Counted from the first letter of the stretch, positions 36,475 to 49,669 are shown. The stretch is 64,000 nt of DNA from Isoetes taiwanensis (GCA_021234155.1 JAJEKV010000025.1:1381995-1445994); one strand, 5' to 3'. Notes: a model not told the origin generated them from the letters alone. Program-made: numbers and translations.

Positions 36475-39246
36475 TGTGTCTCGAAGCCAACCCCGCCATT
36501 GTTGTGACTCAGTGCATTCTATCTTGAGGCCCGGTATCGATCTACTCTCCCCATGAGTCGAGCTTCGGGGTAGGAGCTCTCATGTTTTATGGCTTATGTT
36601 TATCTCTCCATTGCAGCTATGGATATGTGGATGGGCTAACCTTCCGAGGGTAGCGTGATGTATTGCTATTGCTAGTCGACTGTTGTTATGCTTCGATATA
36701 GGAGCCCATAGGGGAAGGGCGGGCAAGACACCTTCACGTGTCCCTTCACACACTAGGGTAAATGCTAGAGTGCTGGGATGGTGGAGGGGGCGTGCGTTAA
36801 GGACGGATGGGGATTTGTTTGCTCTCTTCTTATATCCATGATCACTTAAACAAATTGTCGCGGGCACCCTATTTGTCCGAAGGGACCCCGATTATGTTCA
36901 TCTTAATGCATACCACTCCGCGGCAAATTGGGCGGCCCAATTTGGCCTAAAATGGTCTCCGGCAATGGATACCTACTTCAAGAAATAGCCCAACCATTTC
37001 TACAGCCCTAATTCTCCTTCAAGAAATGACTTTTAACAGTTAACCATGGCCCGATGAGCAAATTGGGCTGGGACGCCCATTATGGCTGGTCAGCCATTAT
37101 AGAGATGTCATGCATATTCTATTCTTTGGACATTATTCAGCGATCATAATGTCATATGGTAACTATAATAGGTGCCCGTTCTTTGGGGCATAAGTTGGGG
37201 ACATCAATGATAAAGTAGCGATACCGGGGTGCTACTCACCACTTCGATGCATTATCCTTTCTTTCAATGCTTTAGCTTACTTTCTATTTCTTTCCTCTAT
37301 TAGAAGCTTTTGCATTCATGGTTTTGGCTTAGAATAGCTTGATGCATTGACAAAGTTTTTAATGTCTTCCATGTTTGTTAGAGTTGAAGCATGAGTCCGT
37401 GACTTGCTTTGATGGATTTCCCTTTTTCCTCCTAAGAAACCCTCTTCATTTTCCCTCTTCTTTTTTTTTTAGATCTCTCTAGCATTAACTCACGTGGTGT
37501 TCTCCTTGAATCAATTCCATGACCCGCAGGTTCTTTGTTTTGATTTGGAAGGGAAAAAAGAGGCATAAATCTGAAGGTTGTATATTTGCTCTACAATGCG
37601 GATCTTGTTGATCTATCACCTTTCTAGTTTGCGGTTTCTATAATCGTAAAGTAATGGTGCTTAGCATTCTTTGGGCATTAGTTAGGTACATGTAGATGAT
37701 CGGAGAGAAAAAAAAGTGCCAAGCATAAAATAACATTGTAATCTTGAGATAATCTTCACTTGGAATATATTATAAACTTGAGCTTCTTGAGTTTTAATAT
37801 GGGGGAATTCAAGGGGCAAAATTGGAACAAATGGTTATACATAATAGGAAAAGTGCATTGCTAGGCTATAAAGGCGATTGTTGTACAACGTCTCCATATT
37901 AGCTAATTTCCACTAACGGTAGTGGCGTTATGCATTCAAAATAGAAGCCAATAGCAAATCCCCATGTCACACATACGTAGTTCATCCCTCTTTCCATTAG
38001 TTGCAATAGGCAGTATAAGCGGGACTATTTTTGTTGTTGCCGTTGAATTTTCATTCTACCAGAGCAATATTGCCCGGTAGAAGCAATATTTCGAGGCAAT
38101 AGGGAGAAGAACATCTAAAAATAAGTAAAAAGCAGCCACTAATGGAAGCTTTAGAGTAGAAACAATTGAAGATTCTTTACGGAAAACTATGGTACCACGT
38201 CATTTTGAAAGGCGCTTTTGTGGAAATCTAGACTTAATTGGAATAATATTCAACAATTAATAAGATCAAGAGGCAACCCTAGCTGCATCTCAAGATCTTG
38301 GTATTCGTTTTTACGCTTTGGGCCATCAAGATGAGGGATTGATCCATTGTTTTCTTAAAGGTAGTAAATCTTTCAAGGTTTTGCAACTATTTCTAATGGT
38401 ATATCATCGAGGCAAAGCCATCGAAGTTATTCTAGCAAGTATATTTCAGGGGATTGTCCGATTTTTTTATTTAAGATTCTATTATTAGAGTTATGCTCTT
38501 TCTTTGGATATTTGCTAAAGTCTATGTTAAACTTCGGCTTCCAGAGCTTTATTGCCAAGCTTTAAGGCTTCCTTCCACTTGCAAATTCCACTTCCTGCAT
38601 GCCATCTACATCCCACAATCACAAAAGATAAGTCACCTAGCTAGATGCAAGCAAAAATAGGAAGAATGCTTCCAAGCTCCATATGATCTATGATCTCTGA
38701 ATCCTAAGCTGCCTTAACAAAGTAGAACTTACCAACTCATGACCAATAACCTCCATTTGAGCAGAAATTAATTTGGAACAACATGTTTTTTCTAGAATAT
38801 GTTTTGAAAAACACATTGTTAAATATAAGGTACGGAGAACCTTTCCATGTGTAGCCGAGATAGAATGATGCATGAGGTATCTACCACGGTGCATTATCAA
38901 CACACAATAAGAAAATAATATAATCGCATAAATTATAGAGGAATTTTTTATCGATATGCACAATATGTAGGCCCATGATCCGGATCATTGTGACAAATAC
39001 AAACGAGATAATAGAGTGTGCGAACAAATAAAACATACTCAATTGCTATGGCTGGTGCATGGAGTACTTGCACGGCGATCCCGGATCCCCGCACACATAG
39101 ATAGCAAACAATTTATGTTTTCATCCCATCCCATCCGGTATATTTCGAAATTGCAAATTCAATGATGCAAGGACTCGGACATTAAAAAAAGAAAGAAGAT
39201 GTAAGGACTAAAAATTTGGATTGAAACAAATCTTTTACGTACTTAC
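36475..39246. other. No assignable gene
   Basis: 36.48-36.87 kb is GC-richer and may be the LINE 5' UTR. Near 36925-36950 a CAAATTGGGCGGCCCAATTTGG palindrome-like box of the CCCAAATTGGG type recurs. AT-rich from 37.2 kb. A possible exon at about 38720-38810 (minus; TATTCTAG acceptor, KLISAQMEVIGHEL, GTAAGT donor) could belong with the exons at 39.25-39.64 kb. Confidence 0.35.
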
Positions 39247-39640
39247 CTTCATTCTCGAATTGTGGAGGCGGTTTAAAAGTTTGATGCACAAAATCTTCAA
39301 GAAATTGTCTGACCAATTTGTCATAGCGCTCATAGGATAGACTTTACGCTGTAAGAAAAAAATGAAGCAAGAAAGTAGAAACAAAAGAAAAGTAGAAGCA
39401 AAAAGAAAGAGGTGGCAAAAAAAACATTGGTCTAAAGCTTTCCATCTATGCTTCTATTTTACTTTTGTTGCCATAATAATAGAGTTAGATTCACGTTGCC
39501 CTCTTCACTATAATCTTCTCAAGCTCTTACGTTTTGTAAAGAGCGTAAATAAGAGCAAGCTTACCTTGTAAGATTGCAAGAGAGGACCAACATATTGAGA
39601 GGCTTGCAGTATTGCCATTATTATGTCTCTCGATGTTTTT
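39247..39640 (-). pseudogene. Two splice-bounded exons, unknown gene
   Basis: Upstream exon (about 39640-39566) reads RDIIMAILQASQYVGPLLQ and ends at a GTAAGC donor. Downstream exon (39342-39247) follows a TTCTTACAG acceptor, reads YERYDKLVRQFLEDFVHQ and FKPPPQFENE, and ends at AAG/GTAAGT. The intron is about 220 bp. The peptides look like a real soluble helical protein, but I do not recognise the family. One frame of the second exon opens with TAA right after the acceptor, so a frame problem exists at the junction. No start, no C-terminus and no other sure exon are seen. Confidence 0.5.
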
Positions 39641-41870
39641 TCATGAAATAAAAATGCCACTTAATGGCCATTTAATCGAGGGAAGCTATCCAAGAATTTA
39701 TAAGTCAATATGAAGTTTGCAACATTGTACTCAATTGTTCACAGGACTATGTTACTCATAAACCTCACAACAATCTATAATGCTTTTCATCGGCCTCAAA
39801 TGATTGTCCAACAAAAGAATGGCGACAATAGGTAACAACAAAAGTAAGGGGAATGCTACGGAAATATATAATATTTTGTTTTATATAAGATATTGCTTTT
39901 GTTAATAGGCCGATGTTTGCTTTATCGCAATCTCTAGAGCAATCTCTAGAGCCCATTATAAGACTTGTGGCTCAAATACAAATTTGAGAGATCAAATTTG
40001 GATCATACGGAACCTTTGCTCATTCAAGCTCCATTCTCCTTATTTCTGCACTCCACGGCCACCAAAGGATATTTTGCGGTATTCGAATGAGAACCAATAA
40101 CGCTATCTTTGTTTAATGTGCTCCCTAAGATGATGCGGATGCGTGAGTCCTGCTCCTTTGTATCATGCGGGATTATGTTAACCCCGCTTGTCAAGGCAAT
40201 AAAACCTACCAACAAAATGCGGGCATCTTATACTCGATTCTCATGCATCAAGTGGGAGACAAATGGAGAGACAAAGCTGCTTCCGGGTGACATCATAGTT
40301 CTTGGGATCCTTCTTCCATTACCTTTGCCTTAATGCACACCACGACCTATTATTATCGTTCAAAATATTTAGTGTGCGTTGAGGGGATTGGAGAGAGTTT
40401 TAAGCGGCGGAGATGAATTTTGGAAAGGAAACTTTGGAAGAGGTGTCTAAGAAAAGCCAAAGCCATGTTGAGGTGCCGGGCTTTGGGGCTTGGCTGGCTC
40501 GAGCTCATAGAGTTCCCTAAATCGCAAGCTCTAATAGCCATACATATGGCGAAGGAGTGCGCTAGAGAACTTCGTTCTTTTGGAAGCCCATTGCTAGTCA
40601 GTGAAAAAACTTAAGCCCTAATAGAACAAGAAGAAGAAAAGGAACTTCGTAGGCATCGGACCGTTAAACTTTTAACTCAAAATCACGGGTCGTCTATTTT
40701 AGGGCGTGGTCCGCATTATAATATAAGATAAGGCTCTGTTTTTCTTATGAGATGGCCTTCCTTTCTCTTCTTCCATGCTCACTAGAAACTCTCTGGAGGT
40801 TTCTTTAATTTGTTTGCTTAGATCCCACTAATCTTTGATACTGGTTCCTTGCTTTTCTTGGTTTTCAACGTTCTAATGTATTCTTGGCATTCCTCTTGAT
40901 ATTGTTAAACTCCCCTCATGCATGCTTTTCCTTCTTTGGTCCTCGCATTGGTTGTCAAACCAAAGTGAGGTCGGATGCCCTGTTCTATTCTCTTTTTTTC
41001 TCACCACAATTTCCTCCTCAACCCTAAATAGAAAACTTGATGCATTATTTCCTTTGAATTTGAATTTTACCCCGTCACTTTTGTTTGATGTTCTTTGTGT
41101 TCTTTGTCTGACATTGTTTCTATTCGCGGTGAATAGCTCGCCTTTTCCCTAGTTCAAATATTTATTGCCTCTCACTTGCAATGACATAGTCCACTATGCT
41201 CTTTTACGTGTTTGTTTTAGGAAGGAGTAATTTTTTGGCCGAGGAGAAATTTCAAACTAAATTTTCTCCTCATCAAAAATTACCCTAAACTTCAACAGCT
41301 TAAAATTTTGCCCGTTTTGGTAGAATTTGTAGCGAAGGCAGGGCAACCCGAATACTTGAGTGCTGTGATTGGAGATCAACAAATCTCTCAAATTTCAAAG
41401 GCGGTCAAGATTTTTAGATTAGGATTAAACTTTTCCTTCCGGGTGTGGCAACTAAGGCAAAACGCTATGGTAGGCCTCGAATTTTCCTTCTTCTAGTTTC
41501 CCCTTCTTCCAGATTTCTTTGTAGATGATTAGCAACCGCACGAGAAGATCAAGCATAATAACTTCTCTCAGTCCGGTTCTTCTCTACGATTTCGATTTTC
41601 TTAGCAAATGGCATGATAAAACAATGGATAGAGTAAACTTAGGAAGGCAAATAGTTTTATCTATTCTCATAGCCCGACCGAGGGCAAGAAAATAGAGATC
41701 GAAGAAAAGAGAGACCTAGGTGGCCCGCCCAAAAATTAGATCCAAGCCGCCAAGTGAAGATTTAGATGTTTTAAAAGCGTTGAAAAGGGCTATACTTTTT
41801 AAGGTGGTTGAAATTTAAACATGAAATCCCCGATCCCGCCCATCCGTGTACTCCATTGCACATGATTGTA
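39641..41870. other. No assignable gene
   Basis: A plus frame at 40109-40333 ends with KLLPGDIIVLG, which recalls the PGD motif of P-type ATPases, without further support. A doublet of AGCAATCTCTAGAGC lies at about 39925-39955. Nothing else is seen. Confidence 0.35.
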
Positions 41871-42548
41871 CTGCGCACTACAAGGAGCGACGCCGTTCCA
41901 GCGTCCGGGACGTTAATTCGCGACGTCAAGTGGAACGCGGCGCGTCAGCGTGGTTGAGCGTCCTGCGCGGCGTCGTTCATCGGCGATGCCGGAGAGGAAA
42001 TTTGGCGATGTCGCGGCCGGTACGTGGCATAGTCCTTTGCGGTAGCGCACGCGGCTTTAGGTAATGTGAACCGCGTCGACACGGCGTCGTTTGTCGGCGT
42101 CGCCTTGAACTGTCACCGTATGTATGCAGGTAGCGCGGTCTTTGTGGACAAAGTAGCGCAGCCGACCGTCGCTAGTGGTCAATAGCAGCTGGCGTGTGAG
42201 TCTTGGCGATGTGTAAGAGCCCGTGGGCGGCCCCGGCATAGTCTTTGTTGCGGTAGCATGCTGCGTGTATGAACCTGCACGTCGGCCACGGCGATGATAA
42301 GCGTGACGTCAGTAGCAGCAACGTGTTTACCATGCGAGCGCGGTCTTTGAACAAAGGCGCTGCGGCGTCGCTTGTATGCGTCGATGAGCGGCGGCGTATA
42401 GAAGCGGCGGCGATACGCGTCGGCTGTGCGTGGCGTAGTGCGCATTGCCAAGCTAGCAGCTTCACGTGGCTGAACCGTCATGGGCGTCGTTCGCCGGCGT
42501 CGCGTAGCGGCGTGTTTACACCACATGCACCGTGGCGTCAGCATCTCT
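41871..42548 (+). repeat. CpG-dense island with ~201-bp repeat
   Basis: A sharply bounded GC- and CpG-rich block in AT-rich surroundings. Two diverged tandem copies start at about 42002 and 42203 with TTGGCGATGT, then GGCATAGTC, TTGCGGTAGC, TGTGAACC or TATGAACC, and later GCGCGGTCTTTG. The word GGCGTCGTT followed by CGGCG recurs near 41970, 42087 and 42484. Frames on both strands are short and not protein-like. CpG is abundant even though methylated plant repeats usually lose it, so the block may be unmethylated or recently formed. Confidence 0.7.
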
Positions 42549-44632
42549 GAAATTTTAGCGTCATTGTGTCGAGCGTGTCACGAGATTTAAACATAAAAGC
42601 GATTGTCAGATCTATCTATCCTCAAAAAGGAAACCGTGGAAGGATCCGACGATAGCCTTACACACGAAGCAAGTGTGTGAATCACACGAGGATGTTGAAG
42701 GATTTATTTGCTTGTGTCGCGAGGAGAGCACGCGCTAGTTCGAAGCCTTGGTGTCGATTATGAAAGTCGTGGAGTAAAGGGAAGGGCGGAAAGGGAACTG
42801 TGACTTCATCAAAATCAGAAAAACTTTCCAACGGATCAATCCAAACACCTGAGTCCGGAAAAAAGAGGTTAAAGATTGTTCACGCGTAGTCGGCGTGTCC
42901 CTGGGATGATGACTTCGAAGAGATTCTGCGGATACATTGGCTATGCATTTCCCGTGCATACCATCATAGGTTGACCAAGATGTTTTTTGTAAACCAATAA
43001 AAATATCAATAAAAATGTTCTTGTATACATTTGCTTTGTATATTTTAGATTTAATACCATACATACGATATATAAAAGACAAAATACTCTTTTTTTTAAA
43101 TTATCGGTATGACTTATGTTTAAGCTGATATATATTGTAATGGTTAGTGAGGCTCAATGGTTGTCTACATTATTTATTTATTTTTTTTCTTATGTATACC
43201 GGCTTAGCCGTCTTGGCCTTAGTAAAGTGCACAGCTTCCTCACGAAAATATATACCATGTGAAACTTCTCTTAGGAAATGAAACAAAATCAGCAGTCGAT
43301 TTATCAAATCAAGCGCCCACTTGGGTGCACAAACGCGAAATGCAGTCTCAGGACTTTCTTATCTAACCAATCTACTATCTTGAGAGCCAACTACATCCAC
43401 CCTGTGAGAGAAATATGGTGGAGTGCAATAATATGTAAAAATTTGAACTTTTTACAGCAACGACACGCGCATGGCTCGATTATCGAAGCGTGAATCAAGC
43501 TCTCTCTGCTTGAAAAGATGGCCAGCATCATTTTTCTATACTCCTTGCCAACCGAGGAAAACTACGAATATCTTCGTCACTTTGGAGATTATTTAGGTCG
43601 AGGAATGCATTAGCGGTACGCAGTGAGACTCATTTGATACCTGATCCATATTAACCTTGTGGGTCAAATGAATTAACAACCTCTTGGGAATTCGCATTGA
43701 ATGGCTCAAAGTTATTAGATTACTTGCCACTACCACCATACGCAAGTGCCTTTTTGTTCGTGAGAGAATGCATTAGTTTGTTTGATTGCAAGGTCTGTCG
43801 GTTCGTTTAAGCTGTAACACAAATAAATAAATAATGTAAAAACTGATAAAGTCGTATTTAATTAAAATTAGGACTCATTCCATTCCACCGGAACCTGTTA
43901 GTACACAAAAGTACCAGGCCAGCGGCCATAATTGGAATTTTTGTCTATTGGAGTATTGCATCGAGCTTTTTCTTCCAATTTTTCTTGGATGGCGTGTGAG
44001 AACAAAAGAACAATGCAATATGAGCATGCATTAGACTATCAAGTTCTAATTGAAAAGATTCCTAGTTGAACATTTTGGCTCTATTTTCTTAGATGGGTGA
44101 ACAATATAGATCACAAATTCCAACTAAAAAATTATACAAATGGATTTACTTAATCACCCAAAAATACTAGTTTGAATATATTTATAAATGGGCTCATTCT
44201 GATATATATATATATTCTGATTGGGTGAAGGACCATAGTGAATTAAGTATGGGCTGCAATCATTACACCCTCTTCACGCATGAACCACCTAGTGCAAGGC
44301 GGCGTGGAGCTCTCTCTCTCTAGTCACGGAGCAACCTGACGATAGAAATTTGTATGGGAGTTCTTTATGGGCCCGTGCTTGTATGTCCCTTGGCTGATGT
44401 CATAGCCCTCTTCTCGGCACCTTTCTTTAATAGGCCCGATCTTTCTATGTGGCAGCACTGGCATTCGAATAAGGGCGCAAGAGACAAGAGTAAGAAATTA
44501 GTCAAGTGATACTACATGCAAAAAAAAATAAAATAAAACCACAGTGTTCTTAGAGGCCATTTTGGAAAATCTGTGGTATGAGAAAGGCAGCTCGGAGAGA
44601 GAGAGAGGGAAAAGCATGAGGTTTAGGGGTGG
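42549..44632. other. No assignable gene
   Basis: A 115-codon minus frame (42735-43082) has no recognisable motif; another frame of the same DNA gives GVWIDPLESFSDFDEV. A short (TA)n lies near 44200 and (CT)n near 44311. Nothing further is supported. Confidence 0.35.
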
Positions 44633-44945
44633 AAGGCCTTTCGACTCAGTCGAAAGCTGACTCAAAAGCTTTAGGTGTGAAGGCCCCTTTCGACTTCGAG
44701 TCGAAAGCTGACTCAACCTTGGCGAGGTTTTAATAGGTCGGGGAAGGCCTTTCATTTCCTTGAGTGAAAGGCGACTCAAACAAGCGGGTTTGTAGATTAC
44801 AGGAAGGCCTTTGGCAATTAGAAGCGCCGATGACTGCCTCGAGTCGCCATTACAGCCGCCTTTCATTCCTTGAGTGCTTGAAAATGCTGCCCAGGGGCCT
44901 TTCACCGACTCAAGTCAGAAAAAAGGCCTTCAGTAAGGGGCAACA
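44633..44945 (+). repeat. Array of stem-loop repeats, ~40-64 bp spacing
   Basis: AAGGCC(TTT)-type starts recur at 44633, 44680, 44744, 44804, about 44857, 44895 and 44933. The first three copies form hairpins: CTTTCGAC-TCA-GTCGAAAG, CTTTCGACT-TCG-AGTCGAAAG, and CCTTTCA with TGAAAGG around a ten-base loop. GACTCAA follows the first three. Later copies keep the GGCCTTTC start but lose the pairing. A 135-codon minus frame across the array is a by-product of the repeat. Confidence 0.75.
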
Positions 44946-47264
44946 TGTAAGAGTATTACTACAATGCACATGTAAATAGCAACATATGCACCCATAATGC
45001 ACACATTATAACCTCTGAGAACTGTGGACCTATGCATTGATCTATTAATAAGCATTAGATATATATTAATATGTACTTATCCCCATTTTGTGTCTTGAAC
45101 GCTAAAATGGGTTAAACAAGTGTAAGGCTATATCATGATCTTAGCAAAGTTAAGTTTTTACTACCAAGGTCCAAGTAAGGTGTAAATATGATTATATACA
45201 AACACACATATAAACACAACCATACTTATCAATTTGGAATAAAATTCAAATATTTACACATGGAAAGACACTAATAAAATTATAGCCCAATTAATGGTAT
45301 GTTTATATTTTAATGTAACCCATTTTTTCCCATTAACCTTAGAAAAATAGCCCATTAACCCAATAGAAAAGAACCCACATTGTCTACGCACCTGCTCAGT
45401 TTTTCTTCACATTACACTCCTATTATTAATGCTTTTTCTCTCTTAATATTTGGCTTTTTTCTCCACACCTCTTAGGTTTGAGAGAAATTTGAAATTGAAA
45501 AGGGAGATTTTTAATTGTGAAATTAAAAGGAGATTTGGTACATACCTTTTTGAGAAAGAAATTTGAAGTACATACGGGAAATGCGTGGGTGGCTATGGCG
45601 GACTCTCAAGATCCACGGCTATATGGCGGAGCTGTGTCTATCAGAACCATTTCCTTTCATCTAGCTGCGTTGCATGTCTGTCCTTGAATCCAGGTGATTA
45701 GGTATTCCAAAACCAAGGGAACCTTGATTTTTGTAAATTCGGAAGGCTTGATTTTGAGGCCCAGGATTTCTGGTGAGCCAGTTCAGGCCGGTTCAGGCAA
45801 GGTCACGAGGTCTGAGATTCTGAAGGCCCGGTGGCCCGAGCCGGTTCGACCCATCGGCATCGTATCGAGGAAGAACAACTGCAGGTTTCAAAATGCACCA
45901 TTTGTGGCGGCCACCTGAATTATAAAAAAATTAGATCTGTTAGCCATTTGCCCGTCATTTGTAGCCACTGATTCGGTCAGAAAATGTGAAGGAGCAGCAA
46001 CGCATGGGAATTGCACGAAGGGGTTTTTAAGCGGGGAGAAGCCAGATCCCGATTGGGCTGCGGCATGTCATGGCCCAACCCGCGGTTGACGGCAGATTCA
46101 TGCGAGGCAGGATCATGCCTTGCATGGGGAAGCCTTGTGATCTTCATCATCCTTCGGCGCTGCCTTGTGACCTTCCTGCTTGCTGACCAGGATCCATATG
46201 TCTCATATATTAGGAAATCCGGCAATTTGTTTGTAGAGCAAGATCCATCTACCCATTTTGTATTTCCTTTTGTGCTTTCTCTACACTGTTGTTTAGTGCC
46301 GATCCGCGGCTTCCCCTTTAATCCTATCTATTACTTGCCTTTCTGGTCTTAGACTTTGGATTCACGATGTAAAATCATTTTGAAACTTCTGAGAAAACCT
46401 GACCGTTTGATGGTCGGTGCTTTTGATGCTGCGAGAAAACCTGTGAAAACGAGAGCAAGTTCCACTTAGGCGTGCCTGCAAGCATTACATTCGACCACCA
46501 GATTGTACAGCGGGTATGCCTCCTTATTCCCCTTTCTCTCATCACAGCAATCTATTTGCATTCTTTGATTTCTTGAGGCATGTTTGGAGGCTCCCTGTGT
46601 CCGGATCATTCCGCATCTCACCCCATTCAGTCTTTTCAAAGAAAGAATTTGGCCCACGCCTTCCATAGCCACCAATACACTTGCCGGCTATTACGATGAA
46701 TCGAAGACCATCTACGCAAGATGAATTAGGAGAATCCTTCATGAAGCCAGCCCTTTAAAAACCACCTGACCATCTCTCGGCTCTTAAGAACCCTCTTTTC
46801 CTTTGAAGTAGGAAGAAAAATATACCAGTCGTGAATTTGCCATAACTTCATACATTTGCTTCAAAAATCAGGATTTGGATTTGGATTTGGATAGCCTCCT
46901 CTTCTTAGGATTAGAAGCCTCCGGATGTGAGTATGGAATCTTTGGAGCCATAAAGCATCTTTTGAGTTACTTGTTTTCTACCTTCTTTGCTATTTATTTC
47001 TTTTTCTTATTATTTAGGTTCATTTTGGCCTTACTTTTTGGGCCGGTATACGCGCTTATGCCTTCGACTTGTGAGTGAGAAGGTTGAAGACATAATTATT
47101 TAATTTGGCACTAGTCATTTATTATTATTGATCAGGTCGGCTTGCCCATTCTAGAGTATTGTTGTCATTATATTTAATATAATATGTAATTTAGTTTATT
47201 AATGTATTTTTAATATTTGACTATTAATAAAGCTATAGTTATTATGCTTATATATTTATTCATA
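44946..47264. other. No assignable gene
   Basis: AT-rich to 45.6 kb, then mixed. A minus frame at 46542-46742 (WGEMRNDPDTGSLQTCLKK) looks protein-like but is unassigned. (GGATTT)n lies at 46871-46892. Nothing else is supported. Confidence 0.35.
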
Positions 47265-47292
47265 TTTATTATTATTATTATTATTATTATTA
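47265..47292 (+). repeat. (ATT)n microsatellite
   Basis: About nine consecutive ATT units. Confidence 0.9.
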
Positions 47293-47395
47293 CATTTTAT
47301 TTATTATTTTGGAAAGGGTGGGGGTCACTTGCCCCATCCCTCTCCTCTTTTTATTTATTGACCGGAAGGTTGGGGGGTGCCCCTTTGCTGCTGAC

Positions 47396-47672
47396 CTCTC
47401 CTCTTTTGCCTTTTGCTCTTCTCTACCCTCCCTCCTGGTTTGCCTCTTTGCTCTCTCTTGCCCTCCCCTCCCCTTTCCCTCCTCCTCCTTCCAGCGTATC
47501 CCCTCCACGATCCCTCCTTTGCCCTTTTCTCCTCTCCCTCCTCTTCTTCTTCCAACTTGGCGCCTTCCCCTCTCTTCTTCCAGCTTGACCTTCTCTTCAG
47601 CCACCCAAGCCTCCCTCTCCTTCTCCTCTACCCTTCTCCTTATCAGGTGTGCCCCATCTCTCTCCCTCCCAC
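47396..47672 (+). repeat. Polypyrimidine (C/T) tract
   Basis: A ~275-bp C/T-rich plus strand of CCCTCC, CTCTTC and CCTCCTCC words. It is opposite in strand sense to the polypurine tract at 12 kb. Long frames on both strands here (up to 176 codons) are low-complexity and not genes. Confidence 0.85.
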
Positions 47673-49650
47673 TGAGATTAGAAAAATTTCCAAAATTCCC
47701 AAATTGAGATTTGTCCCTTTGATTAAATCGACTTTGATTGTTTCCATTCATAAAAAGCTTATACGCATTACTTATGTCCATCACGAGGGCGTGGCGTTTT
47801 GATGCAACCATTTGCATCATTATGCACTTTCGTGCGATTCGTTTTCTCTTTGTTTGGCTCGGTGAGCCATTCTACCAATCATTCCCATGGAAGCTTGAAT
47901 GTTAGTGCAATCGAAGCTCCTTTTCACTCATCTTTGCCCCGCGATGGTGAAGGGAGGGTTCTCAATCGGCCGAGGGAAGCGGGGGTTCTTTGGAGGTGTC
48001 TTCCCTTGGAGGAGGGAGGAGGATTACTACTAGAAGGAACATATCGGCCTTGAAGGTGGTCTTTAAGCTGCCCGGACCATTCACGGCCAGATAGGCAGAA
48101 CACTCAAAGATAAGAATAACAGCGGCCTCTTGATGGATCCCACTTATACCGTGGATGTAGGGTTAGGAGTTAGGGTTAGGGTTAAAATTATTTGGCACCG
48201 GCACCATGCCACGACATGCATGTTGGGCGCCTGAGCCGCGGTGAAATCGTTACTTGATGTTATGATCATTAAAGCGTCGTTGAGCGGCGTCTTGATCATC
48301 GGCGTAACATCTGAGGGGGCATCGACTCGCCCGGTTTCGAAGGTGCTCGGCGGTGATTTCCTCACACCTCACGTGGTGCCCTCGTGCATTTCCCCCCAAG
48401 GAATTCATGTCTGAGCACTTCCGCATGCCTGGTTGGTGCTGGTGCAACTTTTGAAAGTAGGGCTTGACCAAATGTTTCCCTTCCCAAAGGACCCTATCCT
48501 CTAGCACTCTGGGCCAAGCTACTTGAGCTCACCATGCATTTCTTGACATTAACTGTATTGAGGGAAGGTCCCGGCCTCCCGGTAATGTGGCGGGTCTTTC
48601 TTGCCCCCTATCCGCCTTGGCTTGTCATGACACTTGAACTCACAGCCTTTCTTGGGTTGGGTTGCGTCTCCCAGCCACTCAGGCTGGGCGGGACGGGTGC
48701 TCAGCGGCGCACCTGCGGCCTGCAGTGCGGCATCAAGCGGGCATGCATGGGGAGAAGCGGCCATGGCGGTCGGTGAGGACCCGGCAAGGAAGGGAAGGAA
48801 GGGAAGGGAAAGAGCTGAGGCGGAGGCAGAGGGCGGAGGGAGGAGCCGGAGGAGGGCGGAGAGAAAAGGAAGAGGACTAATAGGGCAATATATATGGCTC
48901 AAAACAAATTTCACGTCTGGCCCAATTGCCGAGAAACGTCGTTAAAGGTGTTAAAAAGTATGTGATTGGTGAAGAGCCGACCAAATTACTAGGAACAGTG
49001 AGCTACCTAGCATGATAGGGGTGCTTCTTGAAAAGATGGTGGTCGGGGGGTTTGGAAGCACCACGGGGAAAAACAACATTAACATGATACTAAGCGTCGA
49101 CATTAGGCCTTGAACATACATGACATGGAGCTATGGTTCAAAGGGGATGGACAAGTGGAGGACTTCCGCGATGGAAACCATAAACCAAGCTGGAGTGAGG
49201 GGAGTATCTTTGAATTGTTCAAGTGATCTTTTGTTCAATAAACTATGTTGTACATTGTTATATTTTCTCTTGGGTACAATCTAGCATTGATACATGCATG
49301 AACATGATCTGAAGGATTCTTGAAGATATTTTTTCATTCATTTGGATCCCCTTCTTGATTCGATTTGCCATTTTGAACACGAGGTTTACGTGACATTTCG
49401 ACTTGGGTTTTGAGTAGAACCGACCGAGATTATTTGTAGTTTGGACTCTCCTATAAGCTCTTACAAATGGGACACTTCCATGTGTTCTAAATCTTTCAAA
49501 TGCACATTCTTAGAAGTTTGTGATGGGCGATCGACTTGGATTTTCTCCAACTTTGTTGATAAAGCGTATACTAAATTTATGTTTCTTTGTGGCTTGAAGT
49601 CAAACTGCATCTTCCAAATCTTCCAAATCAGCTCCGGTTTACTTTTCCAA
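47673..49650. other. Flank of the satellite, no assignable gene
   Basis: A short TTAGGG-type run sits at 48158-48184. 48.55-48.88 kb is GC-rich with A/G-rich codons and frames on both strands that look compositional. CGATTTGCCATT at about 49364 matches a conserved satellite word, hinting at degraded satellite outside the clear array edge. Confidence 0.4.
48158..48184 (+). repeat. Short TTAGGG-like run
   Basis: AGGGTTAGGAGTTAGGGTTA followed by GGGTTA gives about four imperfect GGTTAG units. Most plants use TTTAGGG, so this is probably chance or a vestige and not an internal telomere tract. Confidence 0.5.
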
Positions 49651-49669
49651 CTGGCGGGCTGCCCCGACG

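Noticed and set aside
40109-40333. KLLPGDIIVLG as a P-type ATPase actuator-domain fragment
   Set aside because: Only the PGD-type string fits; the upstream residues match no ATPase region I know.
44498-44905. 135-codon minus frame with repeated KGLP and LSQLST words
   Set aside because: The repetition follows the stem-loop DNA repeat; no protein family resemblance.
47290-47820. Long frames on both strands (up to 176 codons)
   Set aside because: Low-complexity E/R/G and S/P/L peptides from the C/T tract; no motif.
48158-48184. Internal telomere tract
   Set aside because: Too short and imperfect, and the motif differs from the common plant TTTAGGG.
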